A stretch of 64,000 bases of DNA from Pilatotrama ljubarskyi (Eukaryota > Basidiomycota > Agaricomycetes > Polyporales > Polyporaceae): NCBI GenBank assembly GCA_022385805.1, contig MU277683.1:372001-436000 (forward strand). Reading direction: 5' to 3'. A program made the translations under genes and the position numbers. Within the stretch, counting starts at the first letter, position 1. Every line of letters begins with the position of its first letter. The notes under the pieces are model-generated. The model searched no databases, was not told the DNA's origin, and worked only from the letters and a program-made list of their open reading frames with translations. Of the stretch, positions 23,790-37,598 are shown piece by piece.

Positions 23790-25000
23790 GTCCTATGCTA
23801 TGATACCCTCACAGCCTCGTCGAGGAGACCAAGGTCAGCGCAACCGTTCGCGGCTGTGCAGCAATCTGGTAAAGGTGGAACTTCCGTTCTTCCCACCACG
23901 AACATCACCGCACCTGGAGGAGAATTCGAGTCCACTGGCATCCCGGTCAGCACGCCCTTCTTCGGTCAAGGCCTTCAAAACCCCAACCTGTGTAATGGAT
24001 CCTCTCTACCGCTTTCAGCTCCTTATCTGATAAAGGCACCCCCTGTGACGCAGGTCATCTTCAACGGGATTGACATTGTCGCTCCCGAGCATTTCGGCGG
24101 TAAGTAGTCCCATTGACTTGGTTGTGTCTGGACCAAACAAAAGCCAGAACAGTGACCCGTTCTTTTACACTCTGAGCAGTCCCATTGCTGCTACTTATAC
24201 CACTGTCGAGCGCGGACTGAGGTTTATTTTTGCTCAGGCGAAGCTGGACAAATGTGCTTGCCCTCCATAGATTCCTCGCATAGCGCTCTCCGCTAGGAAC
24301 CCCACCCACCGCTCCTTCACTACAAACACCAACCAAATGAGAGATCCTGCTGACCTGGCTGCAAAGATAATTGATTGAGACACCGATTTGCATATCACTG
24401 AGCAAAAGCTCATACAATTGAGTCAGGCCATAGCAAACCTAGTTCACGCTCTGTATGACAAAGTCAACGCGACACAGGAGCGCCTACTGCCCCTCAGGCT
24501 GCCAGGGATTGGACTGACATACGAGTCTCGTTCCATCATCAAGTTGCAGGCTACAGCATTCATATTATATTCCGGCATTTGGTCCAGGCAGCAACTGTAC
24601 CGCTGTGAGAAGCTAGTTCCGACTGAATCGTCTCGCTGGGCCCATGTTTACAGCCTGCGTACAAGAGCAGTGGTCAACCCGAGATCATCATGGACTCCAC
24701 AACTGGTTTGCCTCTGTCTAAAGATCTTTAAGCGCCAAGTATGTTGAACTTCGTTCTTTCCTCTTGAACACACATCTGCAGGAAGGGCTCGCAGCGTCAA
24801 TGCAGACATCAACGGTATCCGTGAGGACCCTGGTGCGTCCTTCTGCTCATTCTGGCCCAATGCGTGACTAACAAGTATTATAGGTGAGACACCGATGAGC
24901 GCGGGATGCGAGATGGCTGTCAGTATCTTTGCCATCGATTACGATGCTCCCGAACGCATCGGCCGGCCCATCCAGAGGCATCTCCGCAAGAATATCCTTT
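23790..25000 (+). pseudogene. Decayed SurE-like 5'/3'-nucleotidase (acid phosphatase)
   Basis: Consecutive pieces in the order of a fungal SurE-like secreted phosphatase can be read in shifting frames. About 23.86-24.1 kb reads SGKGGTSVLPTTNITAPGGE and FNGIDIVAPEHFGG. After a frame change at 24099-24112 comes PIDLVVSGPNKSQNSDPFFY and SPIAATYTTVERGL. Then IALSARNPTHRSFTTNTNQM runs into an in-frame TGA at about 24376, followed by NLVHALYDKVNATQERLLPL. Finally VNADING and, after a possible intron, SAGCEMAVSIFAIDYDAP near 24.95 kb. Known family members carry the same order (VSGPN, then RSYTTNT, then FSVDYDAP). No metal-binding NDD start motif remains. The frame change and the stop argue for a pseudogene; unusual splicing is a less likely alternative. 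Confidence 0.6.
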
Positions 25001-25196
25001 CTGATCATTTGCTCTGAACACACCATGATGTCTTAGATTGCAGCACCATTGCTCACCATTCTGCTAAGTGCTAGTATCCTTGCATGTCGATGTAGGTCGA
25101 CGCAAATGATGAAGATTTACGCATGGACTTACGAGATGTGGTGCAAGTACTGTGGGATCATCAACCTGCTGAAGCAAAACAAAAACACGCAGCTCC

Positions 25197-25297
25197 TACT
25201 CCCGCCTGGACTCGAACCCGGAGCCTTCAGATGCTACACAGGGATCATCTGCACGAGCTATAGGAATCTGATATCATAGCCATTAGACGACAAGAGC
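25197..25297 (-). tRNA. tRNA-Arg (anticodon CCT) with a 28-nt intron
   Basis: Read from 25297 on the minus strand, all tRNA parts fall at canonical positions. The acceptor arm GCTCTTG pairs with CGGGAGT (seven pairs including G-U). The D arm has the A-box GTCTAATGGCTATGAT. The anticodon stem TCAGA/TCTGA pairs perfectly. The loop is TT-CCT-A, with a 28-nt intron after nucleotide 37, the standard eukaryotic intron site. A 5-nt variable loop, the T arm with GGTTCGAGTCC (one mismatch in the stem) and discriminator A follow. Without the intron the tRNA is 73 nt. A TTTTTGTTTT tract lies just downstream (25177-25186 region) and can serve as RNA polymerase III terminator. It would read AGG codons. 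Confidence 0.9.
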
Positions 25298-25393
25298 ATG
25301 GTAGAGTTCATTTTGTGCTACATCATTAAACTGTGTACAGCTCCACGGCTTTGGACGTTCTCGCAGACCTTATTGAACGAGGTGACGACCAAG

Positions 25394-25400
25394 TATATAT
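25394..25400 (+). promoter_or_regulatory. TATA-like box of PRP38
   Basis: TATATAT sits 161 bp before the PRP38 ATG, between the tRNA gene (transcribed away from it) and the coding start. Confidence 0.4.
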
Positions 25401-25560
25401 CCTACTCGACAATACTGGGAGAGGCGGACGCATGAACTAGTCTGTGAAGCTGTTGTTACGGCGGCTGCAGCAGGATGCAGCGACACCAAGCAATTGCCTT
25501 TCTGGGATCAGTGAAAGAGGTAGGGTAGTGCGACAAATACGTGTAAACAACGCGTACGAC

Positions 25561-26682
25561 ATGGCCAACACCACCGTACGCGGCGCGGTGGCCATCCACG
25601 GCCAGAACCCTCAGGTATCTACTTCGTTTGCTTGTGGACGGAAGACATTCATAGCTGATTGGATAGTACCTAGTTGAATCTGTCATCCGCAACCGCATCT
25701 ATGAGTCGGCGTATTGGAAAGAGCATTGTTTCGCCCTAACCGGTGTGTTCGGATGGCCATAGTGCTTGGATGCTTGCTGAGTTCTCCTCTCTCCAGCCGA
25801 GACGTTGATTGACAAAGCCATCGAGCTCAAGGCGATAGGCGGCGTGTATGGCAATCAGAAGCCTACGGAGTTCCTCTGCCTGCTCCTGAAGCTCTTGCAG
25901 ATCCAGCCGGAGAAGGAGATCCTGCTGGAATACCTACAGGCGGACGAGTTCAAGTATGTCCGATATGTCGCCGACGATGTTGAGAGGAGACTCACCGTGA
26001 CTTGACAGATATCTCCGCGCTTTGGCAGCCATGTATATTCGTATGACCTTCCGAGCCGTGGACGTCTACGAGGTACTCGAACCGTTACTCAAAGACTATC
26101 GCAAACTACGTTATCGTGGCATGGGTACGTGACAGCAAGGTCTACCGACTCTTACTCCTTGCTTACGGTAGAGAAGGTGGCTATTCCATCATACACATGG
26201 ATGAATTTGTCGACCAGCTACTAACGGAAGAACGGGTATGCGACCTGATATTGCCGCGCATCACGAAACGCGACGTCCTCGAGGATCTAGGCGAGATCGG
26301 GCCACGAAAGAGTCGCTTGCTTGATGCTATGGAAGGCAAAAGCGAGCATGGGAGCGATAGAAGTCGCAGCAGGAGTCGAAGCACGGATCGTAGCAGAAGC
26401 CCTGGCTCGCGGAGCCCCAGCAGCGCACGAAGTCGCTCTCCTTCGAGAAGCCCCAGTCGAGGTCGGAGCCTCAGTCGAGATGGCAGGTCGCCATCCCCGC
26501 CCGGTTCCCGGTATGTCTCTCGCAGTCGGAGCCGCTCCCGCCCTGGTTCGGGCTCCCCCTACCGGTCGCGTAGCCGCAGTATTTCGCCGGACCGTCTCAA
26601 TGGTTCGGCAAATGGCTCTCCTGGTCGTTTCCGCTCTCGTAGTCGCAGCATCTCACCGGATCGTATGGACACCACTGCTTGA
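25561..26682 (+). CDS. PRP38: Pre-mRNA-splicing factor 38 (PRP38/PRPF38A), RS-tailed
   Basis: Component of the pre-catalytic U4/U6.U5 spliceosome needed for activation. Starts MANTTVRGAVAIHGQNPQ at 25561. Exons 25561-25614, 25667-25742, 25797-25953, 26009-26124 and a last exon from about 26177. The PRP38 domain is intact: YLVESVIRNRIYESAYWKEH, KAIELKAIGGVYGNQKPTEF, FLCLLLKLLQIQPEKEIL, YIRMTFRAVDVYEVLEPLL and MDEFVDQLLTEERVCDLILP. After it comes a roughly 100-residue Arg/Ser dipeptide domain with a repeated RSRSISPDR motif. This tail is present in animal and basidiomycete forms but absent in budding yeast Prp38. Stop TGA at 26680-26682. The acceptor of the last exon (about 26173-26177) has two nearby AGs; the second keeps the frame. 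Confidence 0.95.
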
Positions 26683-27079
26683 CCTGGTCGTACTCACCCC
26701 GTATCTCCTGTACCATACTTAGCGCTATGAATGCAAAATCTGCACAGTGTATTTTTGCTCGAGGCAGGCACGCCCATGAGAAGATTCCTGTAGATCTACG
26801 ACAATGCTCCCCATATCTGCCCTGTATCAGACTGAAGCACCGTTGCTGCTGGGATGCATGTAGCGCATCGTGTCGAAGCAACACGCCGCGCCCGGGGTGG
26901 CCGCGGCGTCACATCCTCGCACATTTACGCTGGCTTATTAAGCGCTCTGCCACAACTTGTTTCCGGATACCTTCTAGACATGCTCGGTGCATGGTCATCA
27001 TCGTCAGTCTGTTTCTAGGGAAGTTGTTAACATTTACGAATCTGATGAAACGGTACAGGCAGCGTTGTTCAGGAGATCA
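26683..27079. other. Intergenic, PRP38 3' flank and MOD5-type gene promoter
   Basis: About 400 bp without a supported gene. The frame open upstream of the transferase start has no ATG until 27080, so it is taken as leader sequence. Confidence 0.4.
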
Positions 27080-29012
27080 ATGAACTCACTTCATACGGCC
27101 ATCTCCGCAAAACCGCTCCTGGTCATCTGTGGGACCACCGGAGTGGGGAAATCGAAACTCGGCATCGAAATAGCTCTTTCCCTGGCGCGAGGCAGCGATA
27201 GGCACCCATACCGTGGCGCGAGGGTTATCAATGCAGACTCTATGCAGGTCTATGAGGGAATGGACGTCATTACGAACAAGGTCCCGCTTGAAGAGCGGTG
27301 CGGTGTGGAACATCTACTCATGGACTACAAGAAGCCCGGAGAGCAGCTCACGGGCCCGGAATGGATCAAACACGCTATAGAAGCTGTAGGGATACCCTAC
27401 AAAATTCTGGGGTATGGCGCTAAAATTGACGCAACCGTAGATCGACGAAACGCACAGTCGGAACCAGATCCCAATTGTGGTGGGCGGGACTTCGTACTGG
27501 ATACAACACCTGATTTTCCCGGAGCGCATGGCCTCTCTTGAGAAGCCCGAGGATGGAGCTCAGCTGCCAGATAGCCCCCAATCACGGGATTTTGCGAACG
27601 CCCTTACTGCACTTCCGCAAGAGCTGCTCGACCTTTATCATAACCTGCCCGAACTGGCCCCAAGCGCAGATGACGACCCATCGATTGCACACAAGTTGCA
27701 TGATCTTCTCATGGCTCTAGATCCCTTAGTCGCGCGGCGATGGCATTGGCGGGATGCCCGTAAGGTGCTCACGAGCCTCCGAGTCATCCAAGAGAACCGT
27801 CGACTTGCGAGTGAGGTCATCAAGGAGCAGTCTAAAGTCGTCCCGAAACCGAGGTCATACTTCTCGGTCTGATGTCTCGCTCGATTGCTCACCATGTACT
27901 AGATATCACACTCTATGCTTCTGGCTGTATGCGAAGCCTGAGGTATTGAAACCCCGTCTGGATGAACGAGTGGACCAGATGATCGAGGTGAGAAAACAAA
28001 TGCCGTCGCCACCTTGCTGTTCTTACGCTCGGCGTAGTAGCAAGGCCTCCTAAGCGAGATACAGACTCTTAGAGCCATCGCTTCCGCTGCTACGGCGGAG
28101 AGGGCCGCCGGCGACGCTCCGTCCGCGGGCGAGGAGCCGCGCATGGATTACACACTCGGTATCTATCAAGCAATTGGTTAGCACGCATCTCCGAGTCGCT
28201 CTAGTGATATGCTAATGAGCCAACTTGATCACGCAGGATACAAGGAATTCCACGAGTATCTGAGTTCCCCCTCGCCTTCGGAGAAGGCGTTTCGGGATGC
28301 GGTCGAGCAAATGAAGCTCGGCACCAGACGTTACGCAAAACGACAGGTGACATGGATCCGCAACAAGCTATTGCCTGCAGTCAACGCTGCAAACACAGAC
28401 AGCCGGGCAGAAAGCGGCGCTCCTACGGTCCCGATGTATCTCCTGGATGCCACAGGTGAGTCGCCACGATGATCATACGGCGCGAGCAAGGCTGAATATC
28501 AATGGCTGTGCTAAGAGCTTGGGGATGCCTGGAAGACTAACGTGCACGATGTTGCAGAAGCCATCACGGAAAGTGCGTAGTCACCGCTGTCTCAACGTTC
28601 AGCTCAGTTTACATTGCGCCTGTAGAGTTTTTGGAAGGAGGCCCTTTGCCAGATCCGTTGACGCTTTCAAATACTGCGGCGGAGATGCTCACCGTGCGCG
28701 AGAAGCCGACAGAGTATGTTCCAATCGACGATGACGCCCGTCCCATATTCTGACAGAAGCACAACCAGCCCCCTTTCGGTGCTTACGGCGAACCAAAGGA
28801 GGGTGTGCGAAGTGTGCACCACGGATCCGAGCCAACCTGTCATGGTGGACGGCGGTCTTTGGGAAACGCATGTCCGTAGTCGTGGCCATCGGCGAATGAC
28901 GGGAAAGGCAGCCAAGCAACGTCGGCCATCGGCAGAGCATCAGGGGGATTCTTTTGTGGGCCGCGAGACTGAAGCTTCATCGACGCTTGGACTTTGTATT
29001 CCGAACGATTGA
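27080..29012 (+). CDS. MOD5: tRNA dimethylallyltransferase (isopentenyl transferase, MOD5 type)
   Basis: Transfers a dimethylallyl group to A37 of tRNAs reading UNN codons, in cytosol and mitochondria. First in-frame ATG at 27080. The P-loop ICGTTGVGKSKLG lies 17 residues in, followed by RVINADSMQVYEGMDVITNK. An intron from 27390 to about 27439 leads to IPIVVGGTSYWIQHLIFPER. Later segments are ALDPLVARRWHWRDARKVL, RYHTLCFWLYAKPEVLKPRL, the family signature GIYQAIG joined to YKEFHEYL, and GTRRYAKRQVTWIRNKLLP. The C-terminus has a zinc finger, VCEVC...ETHVRSRGHRRM, as in eukaryotic MOD5/TRIT1. Stop at 29010-29012. At least seven exons; the junctions between 28.45 and 28.75 kb are approximate. 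The protein is complete, with no visible damage. Confidence 0.94.
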
Positions 29013-29139
29013 ATAAGAACACGGAAACATCTGAACGTACCCTTGAGGTGTGCTGATTCCATGACCCGAATAAAACATATCAGCCTCGCGATCTTCCGAC
29101 AAACGCAGACGTGCACGATACATGAAGGCGCATAATAGA

Positions 29140-29240
29140 GTGATTCTGCTGTAAGAATTCTTATGGGCTCCAGCCAATCAGGTGGCGCCACTCGCCTTAA
29201 GCGATGCTAAGCGATGTAAGAATTATTCCAGCAGAATCAC
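29140..29240. repeat. 101-bp inverted-repeat element (MITE-like or hairpin)
   Basis: The left arm 29140-29162 and right arm 29218-29240 are 23-bp inverted repeats with two mismatches (arm starts GTGATTCTGCTG), separated by 55 bp. They lie in the gap between two convergent genes. No target-site duplication is evident. It could be a small non-autonomous transposon relic, or a hairpin acting in 3' end formation. Confidence 0.6.
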
Positions 29241-29406
29241 CCTAATCCGGAACGAAGATATCATCCGATTTTCGCAGGTTAGATAGGCACATTTGGTTCG
29301 GGCTGGTACATGGTTATGGCAACAAGGCTGGAGAGGGAAAGGGAAACGAACGCTATTTAGGGCGAGGCTGGAGGACTGTAATGATGTAATCCGTACACAC
29401 TGTAAC

Positions 29407-32191
29407 TTATTCCTGATTCGCCCAGAGAGGCACCCACTCCTCCCAATCCTCCCAGTCTCTGTCGAGAGCCACTTGATCATCAAGCTGGCCGACGTGTGCT
29501 TTCTCCGCGTCTTCGGGACGAAGAGGCCACACGGATTTCTTCCTGGGGTTCAGGATCCTGTCGATAACATGCAGCACCCCGTTGCGCGTGGGGATGTCGG
29601 CCAGGCTGACCGGCGTGCCGTGAGCGAAGGTTGTAGTAGTGTAGAACGTGCGGCGGTGCGCCGGGATGGGCACGGTGTGCTCGACCTGGACGACGTACAG
29701 GTTCAAGGAGTGATTGGTGAGCAGTGTCGATGTTGTGATGTTGCGGCTATAGGAGATCTTAGGGCGGGGAACCTTAGGCAGGTGGTGGTGACCATCTTCG
29801 AAGGGAGGGTTGTGAGGACCAGGCGGAGGCGGAGGCGGAAAGTGCGGCCCGTGACCCGGGAACTGAGGACCGTCTCCCGCCGGATGATGGTGGTAGGGCG
29901 GCGGGGGCGGGTACTGATGGGGTCCATGCTCGAAAGGCGGGCGGTGAGAAGGGAAGCGCGGCGGGAATCGAGGTGCCTCTCCGTAGCCGTGACGACAGTG
30001 CGGCGGGGGCGGGATGTGATGCGGACCATGTTCGAAGGGAGGATGACAAGGAGGAGGGGGCGGCGGCGGCGGGTGGTGGTGGAAATGTGAGCCATATCCC
30101 CCAGGAGAATGGTGAGGCGGTGGGTGATGCGGTCCATACTCCGAGAAGGGAGGAGGGAAGTGCGGGCCGTGCTCAAACGGAGAGGGGAAGAAATGGGAGT
30201 GATGTTCCGCCCACGGAGGATACTGGGGAGGAGGCGGGTGATGAGGTCCCTCATAGTAAGGGAAGTGGGCAGGCGGCGGGGGTGGCGCATGGGAGTGCGC
30301 ATATCCGTGGTGATGATGGTGTCCAACGTGCGGGGGCGGCGGAGGCATGTTCCACGGACCGTGGGCCGGGGCGCCAGGTTGGGGAGGGTAACAATGGTCT
30401 GATCCATATTGCTGAGGACCATACGGCGGTGGTGCCGCATACTCGACCCCAAGATCCTTAGCCGTGCGCCTGCTACACTTCGGGTACCCGTGGTTCTCAA
30501 ACGACGGCGGCACAGCTCTGGTCTCCGCCCAGCCCGGCGCACTCTTGAGATGAGCGCCAGGCGGGTGTGCCTCCATGGAGGACTGTAAGAGGTCATCATC
30601 GTAACCGAAACCTTTATAGACGTCGAGGAATGCATTGTCCAACGAGGCGCGGCGGACAAATGTAGAGTGCGCCTCAGACGCGTTGTGAAGGTAATCTGTG
30701 TTTATCAAGGTCAGGTGAGGAGGTATGGGCTTGCGGTTGTGACTAACCTGCGTGGAGAACTACCTCAGGAACGATGTGGAATTGCAGCAGCTTCTTCAGC
30801 GCCTTCTCGCCAAAAGGAGAGAAGAGGAAAGCCCTCAGTCTCTTCGGGAGACGCGCAAACGCCTTGTTTGTTGGCGCGAAGAACGTCACTGCAGGAGAGC
30901 CATCGACGGTGTGCTTGCCGTCGGAACCGGGCACCTCACGCCATTCCACCGCATCGGTCAAGCCCACGCGTTGTAAGGCCGAAGTCTGCACATCTGAAAT
31001 GAGTACTGTTGCGATGATCTCTGTCACTGTACATACCAGCGTGGAGAATTGGTCCTGGAAGAGGAAACCAATCTGGAAGATAGACGGAGGGGGAAGGACC
31101 GGCCTGCTGACGACATGTATCAAACCTATACAGCCGGACATCGTAAGTCAGATACCCTGAGTGCCCACTACCCAGGCTACGCACCGTTCTTCGTTTTAAT
31201 ATCAGCACTGATCACCTTGGATGCAACGTTGACGTTGATGTGGGGACCGAACACACCAAGCGCGGTACCGACACGAATACGCAGAGGCTCTCCGTCAAGC
31301 GAGCCATCAGAGAGGGTGAGCGAGGTGGCAAAGGTCACATTCTTTGCCAGCTCCGCAGAAGGGTACGCCGTGGGAAGCGTCTCGTACTTCAGAATTGCCT
31401 TGAGTATTGCCTCGAGGAACTTCTTCCTGTCCTCATCGTGGTGGTGGTCATCGAGCTGGATGAGATTTTCGGCAACCGCGAGCGTGTGCAAGGGCTCCGC
31501 AGCAGCGCGGTCGAACCAGTTCACCTCATCACGGTGAGGATCGCGCGGAGGCGGCGGAGGCAAAGCCCAATTCGGGACCGCAAAGAACGTCACACTGGTC
31601 GAAGTATGCGTGAGCCATAACACGTAGCCTAGACAGCAAGAACCTACTTTGCAGAACTGTCGTTCAACAGCTTCGTGATCTCCTCGGTGTAACTCACGAG
31701 CTTGAATATGCGCGAGAACCTACGCCGTTGCTGAGCTCGTGAATATGAGGGAGTCGGGTACGGATGACATACCTCGGATTGCTCTGCAGAAACTCGTAGA
31801 TGGTCTGCTCCGAATGCGTCGGAGCACCCGGCGGCGGAGGATGAGCAGGACCCTCCTCAGGGGGACGGGGAAACGGCGGTTGGGGGGGCAGCGGCACGCG
31901 ATGCGGCGGCTCGGGAAGGTGGTCCGGTGGGCCAGGGACGTCAGGGAAAGGATGCGGGAACGGATGTTCACGTCCATCATCATCCGAGTGCTGCACGCCC
32001 ATCACTGCCTGGGGCCCGTCGGGCACCCACTGCCAAGAACCACCCTGGCCGATTGCGTACTCTTCCTCCTGGACGTATGCGGGCTCAGTCGATCGAGCGT
32101 CCTGGTAGGCTCTAGCGTGGCCCCATTCAGGGCGCGCGGAGGTCAACAAGCTACCGTACACGACCGCGAGCACGGCGTGCGACAACAGCAT
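29407..32191 (-). CDS. Secreted fasciclin (FAS1) domain protein with His/Pro-rich insertion
   Basis: Extracellular or vacuolar protein of the FAS1 adhesion-domain family. It starts with a signal peptide, LLSHAVLAVVYGSLLTSARP, at 32191. A Pro-rich linker (PPDHLPEPPHRVPLPPQPPF) is followed by a first FAS1 domain. Pieces of this include TIYEFLQSNPRY, FSRIFKLVSYTEEITKLL, VTFFAVPNWAL and, near 31.2 kb, GVFGPHINVNVASKVISADI. The second domain begins TSALQRVGLTDAVEW and has VTFFAPTNKAFARLP and LLQFHIVPEVVLH. It closes with STLLTNHSLNLYV, TPVSLADIPTRNGVLHVID, and ends VPLWANQE at 29407. Between the two halves of this second domain lies a region of about 330 residues. Some 220 of these (about 29770-30435) are His/Pro/Gly-rich, with repeated PFEHGPH units and runs such as GHHHHHGYAHSH. 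Six or so exons. The low-complexity block is open throughout and in frame, so it is translated. Confidence 0.86.
29770..30435 (-). repeat. Coding His/Pro-rich repeat block
   Basis: In-frame low-complexity DNA of the fasciclin gene. The unit PFEHGPH followed by Pro runs occurs three times, with a fourth degenerate copy (PPFEDGHHH). Poly-Pro and poly-His stretches lie between the copies. Confidence 0.85.
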
Positions 32192-32763
32192 CTTGGTGGG
32201 CAGTCAAGAACGGACAGGTGTGGAATGGGCGCCGGCCCAGAGACCGCAGGTATAAGTACTGGATCCCTGTCTTCGGGTTATGACATACGCAGTGGCTCAT
32301 TTCCGTTGCGGACCCGCAGCAGTGAGCACAGACCGCAGCCAGGGGCCCCCGGCGTCGGCGCTAGCGCACCTGTCTGAACCACTGACCACCCTCCCCGAGC
32401 CTCGGCATGGTGCAACACGCGATCGTCATCCGCAGCAGTTGTGAGCTGCATACCTGCAGGTGCGCATCTTATCTGGCATTCCGTGCCTGCGACGCTCGGA
32501 ACTGTTCAGTGCACTCTGTTCAACCTTCAGGGTCAACGCGAATTGACAGCGAGGCAAGAGCCTGATGGAGGTTCAGGCGCCGAATTCTAGCAGGCCGCTC
32601 CAACACCTTACTGCACCCGGGATCTTGAGGAGTGCACTATGAATAGGAGGCTCGAGACCTAGAGTTGATCAAAGCTTGTTTGCTTGCCGGCTGCGTCGAG
32701 AGAACAGGAAGTGAGAAACTATGCGACATACAAATCGTGAATGGGTGGGTATCAGTCCGTCCT
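32192..32763. other. Intergenic, fasciclin gene promoter
   Basis: About 570 bp between the fasciclin start and the V-ATPase stop, both on the minus strand. No supported gene, repeat or strong TATA box was seen. Confidence 0.4.
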
Positions 32764-35153
<2,390 letters not shown>

Positions 35154-35430
35154 CGTGCAGAATGGGATGGAGGATAAGTGCGGTGAGGGCGCAACGCTCG
35201 CTGCAGGTGCGCAGGTCAGGGCCGACTGACGACAGTGCACCAAGTCCGGTAAGGCGCCGGTGACTGGGCCTGGGTCTAACGCTTCCAGAAATGGCAGGCG
35301 GGCACGAGAGACGCCGGACGCGAGCGCTTACGCGCGTGAATGAGAGTGACGCGTCCTCTCCTGCAAGTGCGCCTCTGACCAAGCGTGTCTGTCCACTTCA
35401 CCTTCATCCGCAACTACCACCTCATACACG
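35154..35430. promoter_or_regulatory. Bidirectional promoter VMA1 / RPT1
   Basis: Only 277 bp separate the two start codons of these divergent housekeeping genes, so both must be driven from here or from overlapping leaders. No TATA box stands out, which is common for such promoters. Confidence 0.6.
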
Positions 35431-37330
<1,900 letters not shown>

Positions 37331-37598
37331 ATTAGTATCATGTCTCTCATGTCTTCTATATACGTCGTTATGCTATCGGACACTATGGGCCTGAGTTCCT
37401 CAGTGCATTCCTGAGATCCGAGTGAGATGGCTGCGGCTCGCATGCGGGGTAGGCGCACAGCGCGTCATCTGAGCCCGGCGCGCGACGCGTCTGAGCGAGT
37501 TCCGTCTTCACAGTCTCGCCTGACATGCTTCCGCTCCTGCTTTCTCCTCTCCCTCGACGCTTCAACACAATCCTGTGAGCATACGGGGGTAGCTTGAC

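Noticed and set aside
29293..30461. Long plus-strand frames rich in Arg and Gly
   Set aside because: Antisense to the His/Pro-rich coding block of the fasciclin gene.
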